The position numbers and the translations under genes were made by a program. This document shows positions 1-9,335 of a stretch of 64,000 bases of DNA, piece after piece. The stretch lies in contig NC_073303.1 of the NCBI RefSeq assembly GCF_027595985.1, positions 332,369,179-332,433,178 on the forward strand, read 5' to 3'. The DNA comes from Sorex araneus. Lineage: Eukaryota; Chordata; Mammalia; Eulipotyphla; Soricidae. Under the pieces are notes generated by a model. The model saw only the letters and a program-made list of their open reading frames with translations. It did not search any database and had not been told where the DNA came from. Position 1 is the stretch's first letter. Each line of letters starts with the position of its first letter.

Positions 1-97
1 ATGGTGCTTGGGTCACCATATAGGTGCCAGGGATCAAACCAGGTCAGCTGAATGCAAGGCAAGTGCCATACTTAATGTATATTATTCTAGCCCCAAG
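1..97 (-). mobile_element. SINE fragment, cut by window edge
   Basis: Reverse complement of the tRNA-derived SINE head and mid-body (CACCATATA...CAGCTGAATGCAAGGCAAGTG). Confidence 0.7.
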
Positions 98-456
98 ATT
101 TTGTATTTTTATCTACAATGGTTTCTTGCCTCCCAGCGTGTAACTTTTAATCACATGTTTGAATTTGTGTACACGAGAAACCATCTTTAAAATTTTTATA
201 TTCCAAGCTCTAACATTATATATCTAATATATCTGAAATTGGATTTCTGGGTGGGGTTCACTGAGTTCATTATGCCAATTCTTCAATTTTGAGTTTCTAT
301 TATAATGATAAACCTCAAAAAACTTAACATGGAGGATATGAATCTTCATCTGTAAATTCATATATGGAGACATTATTTAACTCTCTACAATTAAACTAAT
401 TTTCTTGTGTTGAACCCACCAGTCTACCACACAGAAGACAGAAATACCTAACTAAA

Positions 457-600
457 GGGCCAGAATGATAGTACAGTGGGTAGGGCAGGCTGACCTAAGT
501 TTTGATCCCCAGCGTCCCATTTGGTCACCCAAACCCACCAGGAGTGATCTTTGAGTGAGGATCCAGGTGTATACCCTGAACACCACCAGGTGTGGCCCAA
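457..600 (+). mobile_element. tRNA-derived SINE, degraded
   Basis: GGGCCAGAATGATAGTACAG head and CACCAGGTGTGGCCC tail; old copy. Confidence 0.75.
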
Positions 601-1199
601 CCTCACTCCCCCACCGCACCCCTGCCCAAGAAAGGAATAGTGTTTCTCTTATTTGACCCTTCCTGTTATACAACTCTGTAATAATTTGGACAAGAGCCGT
701 TGCTCCCTTCTTCCAAGTCTTTTGATCTCTACATTTGCAAAGGCTCAACATTCATTTCAAGTTTATTGAAGTACAGCTGCTCGTTTGATTTGAAAAAGGA
801 AATACGTTTTTCTGTTCTCTTGGAACTTCAACTCTAACTTGGGGACTCTGTCTTGAAACTTTAATCTCAGCTTCAAACAGTATTCTCTGCTAGTAACTTT
901 ATCCCAAGGCCAAAATATATGTTATGATCATCCTCCGTTTGTAAGGATCACTTCCTCACTGGGTTCAAGCTAAAATCAGATTTCCACACTGCACAGAGCA
1001 ATGTTTTCTCCTACTGTCAGATCAACAATTCCCTTCCCAGATAATCTGCTATACTCTACTACACATGTTCTAAGAAAAACTACACAAAACAATTACTCAA
1101 CTAAGAGCAAGGGCAAGCACATAGATCAGGGAGGGTCAACCACAGCAGGTGAAGAGCAAACTAAAGCTCAAAGAAGAATTTGATGAGATCATAACAGAA

Positions 1200-1345
1200 C
1201 AGAGGCAGAAGAGATAGTACAGTTGGTAATGCACACAATGCCAAACCCATTTTCATCCCCAGAACTACCAGAAGTGAGTGATCCTTGAGCAGAACCAAAA
1301 GTAAGCCCTGAGCACATTTGGGTGTAGTGTAAAAACCAAAACAAA
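1200..1345 (+). mobile_element. tRNA-derived SINE, degraded
   Basis: AGAGATAGTACAGTTGG head, GAGCACATTTGGGTGTAG tail. Confidence 0.65.
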
Positions 1346-1480
1346 CCAAAAAGCATGCCAGGAAGAAGCAAACATGTATGCAAAATTAATCAGACATAAA
1401 AAGGACAGAAAATAACTCAGTCTGAGGGCAGAGTATGTGGGTGTGAGGAGAGGCAAGATGACTTTAGAGTCATATATTCA

Positions 1481-1698
1481 GGGCCTGGAGCGATAGCACA
1501 GCAGGTAGGGTGTTTGCCTTGCATACAACCAACCCACGTTCGATCCCCAGCATCCCATATGGTCCCCTGAACACCGCCAGGAGTAATTCCTGAGTGCAAA
1601 GCCAGGAGCAACCCTTGCGCATCGCTGGGTGTGATCCAAAAAGCTAAAAAAAAAAAGAAAAGAAAAAAAGGAAAACAAACAAACAAACAAAAAAAAAC
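1481..1698 (+). mobile_element. tRNA-derived SINE with 15-bp target duplication
   Basis: Near-consensus copy with long A-rich tail. AGAGTCATATATTCA flanks it at 1466-1480 and 1699-1713. Confidence 0.92.
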
Positions 1699-1792
1699 AG
1701 AGTCATATATTCAAATTGTGCACAGAGTTTTTGAGTTTCTTTTAATTTTTGGTTTCCTGATTTGCAAACAATATATCAAGAAGAATAAATGA

Positions 1793-1955
1793 GAGGCTGG
1801 AGAGATAGTACAGCAGGTAGGGTGTATGTGTGCCTTTGTATGCAGCCAACCTGGGTTTGATCCCAGACATTCTTATGGTTCCCCGAGCACCTCCAGGAGT
1901 GATTCTTGAATGCACAGGAGTAACCCCTGAGCATGGCCGGGTGTGGCCCCCCCAG
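1793..1955 (+). mobile_element. tRNA-derived SINE
   Basis: GAGGCTGGAGAGATAGTACA head; ends CCGGGTGTGGCCCCC. Confidence 0.8.
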
Positions 1956-2937
1956 CCACCAACACAAGATAAATAAATTAGAGCACATAAATAGGAAAGA
2001 CAATGATGGTATATGGTTTCAATTTAGCATTTAGAAATTATTATTATTATGACTACACTAATAAATAAGGCTGTGATGGACCTATGCAAGGTCAGATGAA
2101 CAGTTTTAAATGTGGAGCTAATTCAAGCAACACTTGAAAGCTATTTAAAGCACATGAAAGATTTTCATCTGGGAATAGACTGATCGATCAGGTTTCTGTT
2201 TTACAAAGCAGTGGAGGCGGACAAAGTACTTGGGGAGGTAGTTGAATAAAAACACTACCTAGATTTCTGGTCTCTATGCTAACTTCAAGTCAGTAAACGT
2301 AACTACTTTCCTTCTACAGAGGGGGTGGGGGGAAGTGGGGGGGAAAGTCTAACCAAAACCAAATGGCAGAACACTCCTTGCCTTTGGGGCAAAACGCCTT
2401 TTCCTTTTAAGCGGTATTAATAGTCACAAATTCTCAAGAACTGATCATAATTTAGTAATTCCCTCTGATGGAGGTGTCACTTTTTTAAACTGACAAAAAT
2501 AGTCATTAGAGGAAAACAGAAACCGCGGTGTTGCTCAAAGCTAATGAAAACTAAGCATTCTAACAACAAAGTGTAACATTTTCTCTAACAGTATTCTACG
2601 TAAAGGACATTTGAGAGTAAGACCAGAATCCACTTTATCTTAGAATTCACATAAATACAAAAAGTTCAGTTTTTTAGATCCCGTCTATTTATTTTTATGG
2701 GCGTCACACCTCCACCCCCCACCCCAACTATAGCACTTTGAAGGAACTATTTCCAGGCTAATACTGACCCCTTGTGGTTAGAATTAGTTACTTCAAGGAA
2801 GGTATCAGCCCCAGGAAAAGTCGATTTAATTTGTGTTATGAACAGTAGGCCAAGGTTAAATGATCACATTTTGTGGTGGTGCAATGCTTCCTCCCAAGAC
2901 AATGCAGAGTAGTGCCATATAAGTGATCATACTTCTT

Positions 2938-3175
2938 GTTAAATTTTTTGTTGAATATCCCTGATAGACCATTACAAAGCTGTTCATGATTGGGTTTCAA
3001 TGATCCAACACCTATCCCTCCACTAGTGTACGTTTCCCATCACTAATGTCCCTCATTTCTCTCCTGCCATCCCCCAACAACCTTCCTGCCCGCCCCCACA
3101 ATGCATCTATGGCAGGTACTTTTCTTCTCTCTCTCTCTTTTTCCTTTTGTGCATTATGGTTTGCAATACAAGTAC
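2938..3175 (-). mobile_element. LINE-like 3' tail, antisense
   Basis: Reverse complement of the tail module found at 45300, 50800 and 56000 (AACCCAATCATGAACAGCTT, then GGAGGGATAGGTG). The T-run at 2942-2950 is its poly(A). Confidence 0.7.
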
Positions 3176-3962
3176 TAAGGAGTCATCGTGTTTGTTCAGG
3201 GCTTTTAGATTTTTAATGTGAAGGTAAGGCTGGGGTAGCTATTTCAACTGGGTGGCAGCTTTGGGGTGTGGACGTGACTGCCGAGGCTTCCAAAAGTGCA
3301 GGAAGGTTGGGGGTTGTAGCACATCGTGGCCCCTAAGAAAGCCTGTAGATTTCAGTCACAAAACCTGCATACCCTAATTTTTCAGCAGATTATATCTTGG
3401 TGAGGTCTGTCTCAAGATGGTAAGTCTGGCCAGGTCCTTGCTGCAATTTTGGATCATGGAAGCAAGCAGCTGCTGGGGCCTCTGCTTGGGCGGGCACCGG
3501 GCTCACCCACTTCCCTCCGATTTACCCATCTATTCAGTCCTTGCGGGTCCCAGATAATTATGACTTTTGGTCTCCTTCAAGATTTATTTGTAGGTCTCTG
3601 AAGCAAGGTCAGTAGAAGAGCTTACATGGTGACACTGGGAGTTGGTTTGGGGGTGACTGCTAGAGCTTCAAAAAGTATAGGGAAGTGGGGGGAGGTAGCC
3701 CATCCCAACCCCCAAAAAGCCTGGAGATTTCAGTGCTTGTCCAAATTTTCAGCAGACTGTATCTCGGTGAGGTACATCCCAAGATGGTGGAATCTAGCTG
3801 GGAACATGGCAGAGATTTAGGGTGTGGGAGTAAGTGGCTACTAGGGATTCTGGTTGGGTTGACACCAGGCTGACACACCCCTCCAATTTACCCCAGTCTA
3901 TTCAACCTTGTGTGGGTCTGAGATGAGCTGTAGCTTTTGATCTCTTTCAAGATTTACTTATA

Positions 3963-4139
3963 GGAGGCTGGAGCTATAGCACAGCGGGTAGGGCATTTAC
4001 CTTGCACGTGGCTGACCCGGGTTCGATTCCCAGCATCCCATATGGTCCCCCAAGCACTGCCAGGAGTAATTCCTGAGTACATGAGCCAGGAGTAATCTCT
4101 GTGCATCACTGGGTGTGACCCAAAAAGGAAAAAAAAAAG
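3963..4139 (+). mobile_element. tRNA-derived SINE inserted between tandem units
   Basis: Near-consensus. Flanks AAGATTTACTTATA and AAGATTTTTATATA look like a diverged duplication. Confidence 0.88.
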
Positions 4140-4239
4140 ATTTTTATATAGGTCTCTAAAGCCAGGCTGATAAATAAGCTTGTGTAGCTGAGCTGAAGGT
4201 GGTTTATGGGCGTGGCTCTTGGCTGTTTAATTTCTTGGG

Positions 4240-4570
4240 TGTAGGGAGCCATCTTACAGAGCTTGGCTCTTATCGTCTAGTCAAGCGGAGGCTGCTTGGG
4301 ATTCCTGTGATCTTATCATTTCACCACTTGTCTCACTAGCCAACGGCCATGCCTGATCAACATTTTACTATTGTTCCTGTGGGGGTCCAAGCATGCATAC
4401 CACCCCCTCCCACCAAGAGGTATAAGTATTGTAACTGCTGTGAATAAACTCTCTCTCTCTCCTCCTCCTCCTTCTGGCTCTGCGTCTGTTCATTTGGTTA
4501 CGTCCCCTCCTTAGCCCCACGAAGGGTCCTCCCTGCGGGACAGGATGATGCCCGCAGGGGGGACCCCACA
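4240..4570 (+). mobile_element. Solo endogenous retrovirus LTR (class II / ERVK-like)
   Basis: 331 bp from TGTAGGGAGCC to ACCCCACA, so TG...CA ends. Flanked by the 6-bp duplication CTTGGG (4234-4239, 4571-4576). Contains a TATA-like TATAAG near 4431 and AATAAA at 4443-4448 followed by a CT-rich stretch. The TGTAGGGAGCC start and 6-bp duplication fit ERVK/IAP-like LTRs. No internal viral sequence remains next to it. Confidence 0.8.
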
Positions 4571-5278
4571 CTTGGGAAACTCGGTCCTGAATTGTTGGGG
4601 TACAGTCAGAGGAACAGCGGCAATTTTGGGGTATCAGGAAGCCTGAAGGCACCATCAGGCTTCTAATGCACTCATCCTGCAGGTACAGATTGACTTGCTC
4701 ATGGCACCACACCCTTAGAAATCAGATTTTAAAAGTAAAATTTTTCAACCAAAGTTATTTTTTTGGAAATCCCTAGAACTTTCTTTCCCTCTTCCATAGA
4801 CTTTCTTATTCTGGTTTTTACATTTCTGTTGAATATGATAAAGTAAAACACGATCAATCTAACCCACAAATTTATACCCACAAACTAGGTCTTTTATTTT
4901 CATACACTCAAATATTTTAAAGTTTATTTACTAATTTAATGACATTTAAAATTTCCCATTCTCAGCATTACCAACAGTACCAAAACACCCTTACACACAT
5001 CCCTATTTACAAGTTCAAGAAATCCTAGTGTTTACTCCTAAAGTTGCTGGGTTGTAAAGTATTAGATCTTCAGTCTTGATAAAGTGCAAAATTCTTTTCT
5101 AAAATGATTCTACCAGAGTACATTTTCAGTCCTGCTCACACTCTTAGAACCTTGAAATAGATGGAAGAACATCTCAATATTGTTTACACAGTCCCTTCTT
5201 GAGATTAATCATGCTTTTGTATTTTCTCTTCCATATGGATGTCATTTTTGTTATTTGCCATTTTAATGTGTATATATA

Positions 5279-5525
5279 TGAGCTGGAGCGATAGCACAGT
5301 GGGTAGGGTGTTTGCCTTGCATGTGGCCGATCCAGGTTCGATTCCTCTGCCCCTCTTGGAGAGCCTGGCAAGCTACTGAGAGTACCTCACCCGCATGGCA
5401 GACACTGGCAAACTCCCTGTGTTGTATTTGATATGCCAAAAACAGTAACAACAAGTCTCACATAGAGATGTTACTGGTACCTGCTCAAGCACATCGATGA
5501 GCAACGGGATGACAGTGACAGTGAT
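5279..5525 (+). mobile_element. SINE, alternative-body subfamily (no poly-A; CAGTGA tail)
   Basis: Usual tRNA head, then a different body: GAGAGCCTGGCAAGCTAC, GATATGCCAAAAACAGTAAC, ends GGGATGACAGTGACAGTGAT. Confidence 0.85.
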
Positions 5526-5529
5526 ATAT

Positions 5530-5775
5530 GGGCTGGGGTGATAGCACAGAGGGTAGGGTATTTGTCTTGCACAGGGCCGACCCAAGTTTGATTCCTCTGT
5601 CTCTCTCAGAGAGCCTGGCAAGCTACCAAGATTATCCCACCCACACAGCAGAGCCTGGCAAGCTACCTATGGTGTATTTGATATGCCAAAAACAGTAACA
5701 AGTCTCACAATGGAGATCTTACAGGTGCCCGCTCAAGCAAATCAATTAAAAATGGGATGACAGTGCTACAGTGCT
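5530..5775 (+). mobile_element. SINE, alternative-body subfamily, head-to-tail with the previous copy
   Basis: Second copy begins 4 bp after the first ends; ends GGGATGACAGTGCTACAGTG. Confidence 0.85.
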
Positions 5776-5777
5776 TT

Positions 5778-5778
5778 A

Positions 5779-5844
<66 letters not shown>
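5778..5844. repeat. (TG)n(TA)n microsatellite
   Basis: About 10 TG then about 23 TA units, between two SINEs. Confidence 0.95.
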
Positions 5845-5847
<3 letters not shown>

Positions 5848-5860
5848 TGTTTCTTGTGTG

Positions 5861-6105
5861 TGTTTGTTTGGGGGCCATACCCAGTGGCGCTCAGAGTTTA
5901 CTCCTGGCTTGCACTCAAGAATCACTCCTGGCAGTGCTGGCACACCATATATGGTGCCACAGATCAAACCCGGCACATGATTCCAGGCTGTACTGGAAAA
6001 GGTCATTCCCAGTGGAGGTCATGGGACAAAGTGATGCTGGAGTTTGAACCAGGGTTAGCCGCATGCAAGTCATGTGTTTTACGTTCTGTACTGTCTTCCT
6101 GACCC
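5861..6105 (-). mobile_element. tRNA-derived SINE, antisense, long
   Basis: GGGGCCATACCCAGTGGCGC to CTTCCTGACCC. An extra segment of about 70 bp (GATTCCAGGCTGTACTGG...) lies in the middle. Confidence 0.7.
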
Positions 6106-6274
6106 AAAGTTAATTTTAAAGTAACCAAAATTATCAATCTTTTCCTTTAAGGTTTTTTTCCTATGGTAATTCCTCCCTATCCCTAGGCTACAAAACATTC
6201 TAAATAATTCAACTTTGCATTCCATACTGTCCACCTGGAATACTTTTAAGTATTTATCATGGAGAGAACATGGT

Positions 6275-6530
6275 TATAACAGTGCTAATGTTGATGCTTT
6301 TCCTGCTTCCCACCACTGTCCTTGTATCTCTATATAATGAAGCATTATTGACTATAGTCATCAGTATGGTACAATGGATCCCCAGGGCCTATTCATCTAA
6401 CAACTGGAACTTTGTGCCCTTTGACCACCTCTCCCATGCCCCCAAAACTTTCAACAAGTAGCCTTTTATGAGTTTGATTTTTCATACTTCGTATTTTGCG
6501 TAGTAGTTGTCTTGTATTTTGTCCATTTTA
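6275..6530 (-). mobile_element. Old L1 3' region fragment, antisense
   Basis: GACTATAGTCATCAGTATGG, then ACAATGGATCCCCAGGGCC and ACTTTGTGCCCTTTGACCA resemble the reverse complement of mammalian L1M 3' sequence as I remember it. Confidence 0.6.
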
Positions 6531-7302
6531 GTAAAAGGTCACAAGTTTGACCTCTGGTTCCAGCCATCACATGCATCAAGCAGGTACCTGGCAGCTCTTA
6601 CTGATACCCACTGCAACATTATGTTCAGCCACAATACATCCATATGTGTACAAAGCCAACTAACGCAGTGGAACTTCATAGTGAGTTTCACTGAAGGACA
6701 TGCAAGCACCCCAGTGCTGGGGAACAGCCCCAGGTGAACAGGCCTAAAACTGGGGCACTACAAGGATTAAGAGACAGAAATAAGAGAGAAAAAGCATGGG
6801 ATCAGGAGCTAACAACCTCCTAGACTGAGAGCCCTGACTGTCGGCCATAAACAGTATTTATTGCTTAGAACCAATAATCATTAAAAGGAGAAGAACAGCA
6901 TTCTTCAGTTCGGTGCCTAACAATCTTGATCAAACTGGGTTAAAGACTAACATATCCTAGGGCATTAGTTTATTGGGATAAACATAAACGTAAAGAGCTT
7001 TTTTAAGGGGGAAATTCGAGGAGCACTCCAGGGCAGCATTTCATTTCCAGACTCCAGCATTCTGGATTCTGATTCCCAACACCCCAGAAAGTGCAAGGAT
7101 CTCCAAAGGATGCCCCAGCAAGTGCTTGAACTCTGCTGGCACTTCCAAGAGTACTATGACCAGAATATGCGTGAGTACCCACAACTAGAGCACAGTCCTT
7201 GGTGAGCACTTTGGCAGGTGAGTACCACAGTGAGGAGTGCTCAGCACCCAACAACCATCATGATGAAGGGAAGGAAAAATTAAGTTCCACAATGATTTCA
7301 TT

Positions 7303-7367
7303 TTAGGGGCACACCTAGTGATGCTCAGGGATCACTCCTGAGGGTGCTCTGGGTATGGCCATATGGG
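7303..7367 (-). mobile_element. SINE fragment, antisense
   Basis: GGGGCACACCTAGTGATGCT then CAGGGATCACTCCTG only. Confidence 0.6.
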
Positions 7368-7368
7368 T

Positions 7369-7540
7369 AGGGGCCAAAGCCATAGTAGAATGGGTAGGGT
7401 GTTTGTCTTTCATGTAGCAGATCTGGTTCCATCCCTGGCATCCCACATCCCATATAGTTTCCCGAGCACCACACAGAGTGATTCCTGAGTGCAGAGCCAG
7501 GAGTAACCCCTGAGCATAACCAGGTGTAGCACAAAAACAA
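7369..7540 (+). mobile_element. tRNA-derived SINE
   Basis: GGGGCCAAAGCCATAGTAGA to ACCAGGTGTAGCAC. Next to an inverted older fragment. Confidence 0.75.
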
Positions 7541-7864
7541 AAAACTAAAAAGTTTTAGGTTTTAATACAAGATTATACAGAAAACAAATACAGCTACAGA
7601 AAACAGACTGATGGTAGTCAAGCGTGAGGCAGGAGTTGGGCAAAGGCAAAATGAAAATGAGTGAAAATGTACAAACTTCCAGTTATCATATAAAGTCAGA
7701 GAAGCAAATAACCGTAGAAAATGGTCCGCAGTTAATACTATTACTATACTGCACCCTTAAGTCAGGAGTAACTCTTAAATAATGAGGAAGAAAAAAAAAA
7801 GTATGACTGTAAGGTATGTTCATAATATCACTGAGATCATTTCACAGTACAAACATGGAATCTT

Positions 7865-8085
7865 TTTTTTCTAAAGTTCACGTATGTTTGATTGTACTTT
7901 TTTATTATTATTGTTATTTTGTTTTTTGTATCACACCCAGTGATGTACAGGGGTCACTCCTGGCTCTGAACTCAGGAATTACTCCTGGCAGTGCTCAGGG
8001 GACCATATGGGATGCTGGGAATTGAACCCGGGTCAGCCGCATGCAAGGCAAACACCCTACCTTCTGTGCTATCGCTCCAGCCCCC
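7865..8085 (-). mobile_element. tRNA-derived SINE, antisense, with 14-bp duplication
   Basis: Poly-T start, ends GCTATCGCTCCAGCCCCC. AAACATGGAATCTT at 7851-7864 and 8086-8099. Confidence 0.9.
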
Positions 8086-8420
8086 AAACATGGAATCTTG
8101 TTGTACACCTGAACCCAATATTATGTCAATTATATTCGAGAAGTAGATTCTATTTACCTCTCCTCTCTAAATGGTGCTCCAGATAGTTAATAATCTGTAA
8201 TACTAATCTCATTATACCAGCCACATTAAATCACTTCATTAAATCAGCTTGCCAATTCAGGATATCAAGTTGCCACTAGGCTTCCTATTAGTCACATCTC
8301 TGTGAAGACAAATGGAGGAAATTGCTGTGTAGCCATAGCTTGTCCCAATTTTTCTAACTAAGGAAAAGCACTGTGTTCTTCCACACTCTTGTTCTTTCCT
8401 ATAAATCATCAGTGAGACTC

Positions 8421-8678
8421 GGGGCCGCAGCGATAGAACAGCAGATAGGGCGCTTGCCTTGCACGTGGGTGAGTTAGGTTAGACCATCTGCACCTCATGT
8501 GGTCCAGTGAGCACCGCAGGGAGTGATCCCTGAGCACAGAGCCAGGAGTAAGCCCTGAGCACCGCTGGGTGTGATCCCTGAGCACAGAGCCAGGAGTAAG
8601 CCCTGAGCACTGCAGGGAGCGATCCCTGAGCATAGAGCCAGGAGTAAGCTCTGAGCACCGGAGGGTGTGGCTCCAAAA
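8421..8678 (+). mobile_element. tRNA-derived SINE with triplicated 48-bp body segment
   Basis: The module GATCCCTGAGCACAGAGCCA recurs at 8525, 8573 and 8621, exact 48-bp period, inside one SINE copy. Confidence 0.88.
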
Positions 8679-9129
8679 TGTTCCTATCTATTTTGACTAT
8701 TAGGACTAAATAAAGGCTCACATAGCTACCGGGGCTTGTATCTCATTTTATTTGCGCTTTTCAGCAACCCTGGGGTCACGCTGGGACACGCGAAGAGAGA
8801 ACTGCTGCTCCTCGGCCACCGTGCCCGTGAACCCAGCACACCTGGCTCAACACACCCCGCAGAAGTCATGGATTTGGGGACAACGACTTGAGCCCGGCCA
8901 CTGCTCTATTCCCCCGCCAGGGCCTGTCCCTGCCGCCGCCCCGCCGCGCCTCGGATTCCCGGGCAGCGACCATACTCCGCGCCGCCCACTGCCACCTACC
9001 CCGCCCTGCCCGAACCAGGAAACCACCGCCAGTGCGTCGCACCCAGGTTCCCGCCCGGGCGCCGAGCGCACAGGGCTCATCCGCCGTCAGTCCAAGGGTC
9101 ACCCTCTTATAACAGAGGCCTATTAATCC

Positions 9130-9281
9130 GAATTAAACTACCGCGAGGCGGGCCCACGTTCCCGCACCCCGCGCGCCCGCTCCCCGAGGCCGCTCTAGCC
9201 GCGAGCAGCGCCCAATCTCGCTGCTCCGGTGACGTCATCCGCAGGCGCCGCAGCGTGGTGGCGGGCACGCGCAGCCTAAAG
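9130..9281 (+). promoter_or_regulatory. THOC1: THOC1 core promoter and 5' UTR (inferred)
   Basis: GC-rich, TATA-less segment directly before the start codon. It contains CCAAT at 9212-9216 and a full CRE at 9230-9237. The transcription start is not visible from sequence. Confidence 0.6.
9230..9237. promoter_or_regulatory. THOC1: CRE / ATF-CREB site TGACGTCA
   Basis: Perfect palindromic CRE 45 bp upstream of the ATG inside the CpG island, a typical position for CREB/ATF sites in TATA-less promoters. Confidence 0.6.
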
Positions 9282-9335
9282 ATGTCTCCTACGCCGCCGC
9301 TCTTCAGTTTGCCCGAAGCGCGGACGCGGTTCACG
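9282..9335 (+). CDS. THOC1: THOC1 coding exon 1
   Basis: Codons 1-18, beginning [15 protein letters not shown]. The ATG at 9282 is the only in-frame start that gives the known N-terminus; it has A at -3 (AAGATGT). The exon ends in phase 0 at donor GTGAGC and lies inside the CpG island. Confidence 0.95.

Larger units (their letters stand above)
3215..4740 (-). repeat. About 370-bp tandem units of an antisense retroelement
   Basis: Unit 1 (about 3215-3590) and unit 2 (3591-3962) share AGCCTG(T/G)AGATTTCAGT, TTTTCAGCAGA, TATCT(T/C)GGTGAGGT and TTCAAGATTTA. A third unit restarts at about 4148 (TAGGTCTCTAAAGCCAGGCT) and is interrupted by the LTR. It joins the LINE-like tail at 2938-3175. Confidence 0.65.
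1..8750. other. Intergenic region upstream of THOC1
   Basis: No coding exon recognised. Content is SINEs, LINE-derived pieces, a solo LTR and a microsatellite, listed separately. Stretches 100-456, 606-1196, 1966-2935, 4740-5278, 6531-7300 and 7541-7850 hold nothing I can identify. Confidence 0.6.

Noticed and set aside
4368-4712. 114-codon minus-strand frame across the LTR edge.
   Set aside because: Crosses the LTR boundary and target duplication, so it is a chance frame with no viral protein similarity that I can see.
3215-8668. Regularly spaced repeats that might suggest a CRISPR-like array.
   Set aside because: The 48-bp and about 370-bp repeats are contiguous tandem units within mobile elements, without unique spacers, in a eukaryotic genome.
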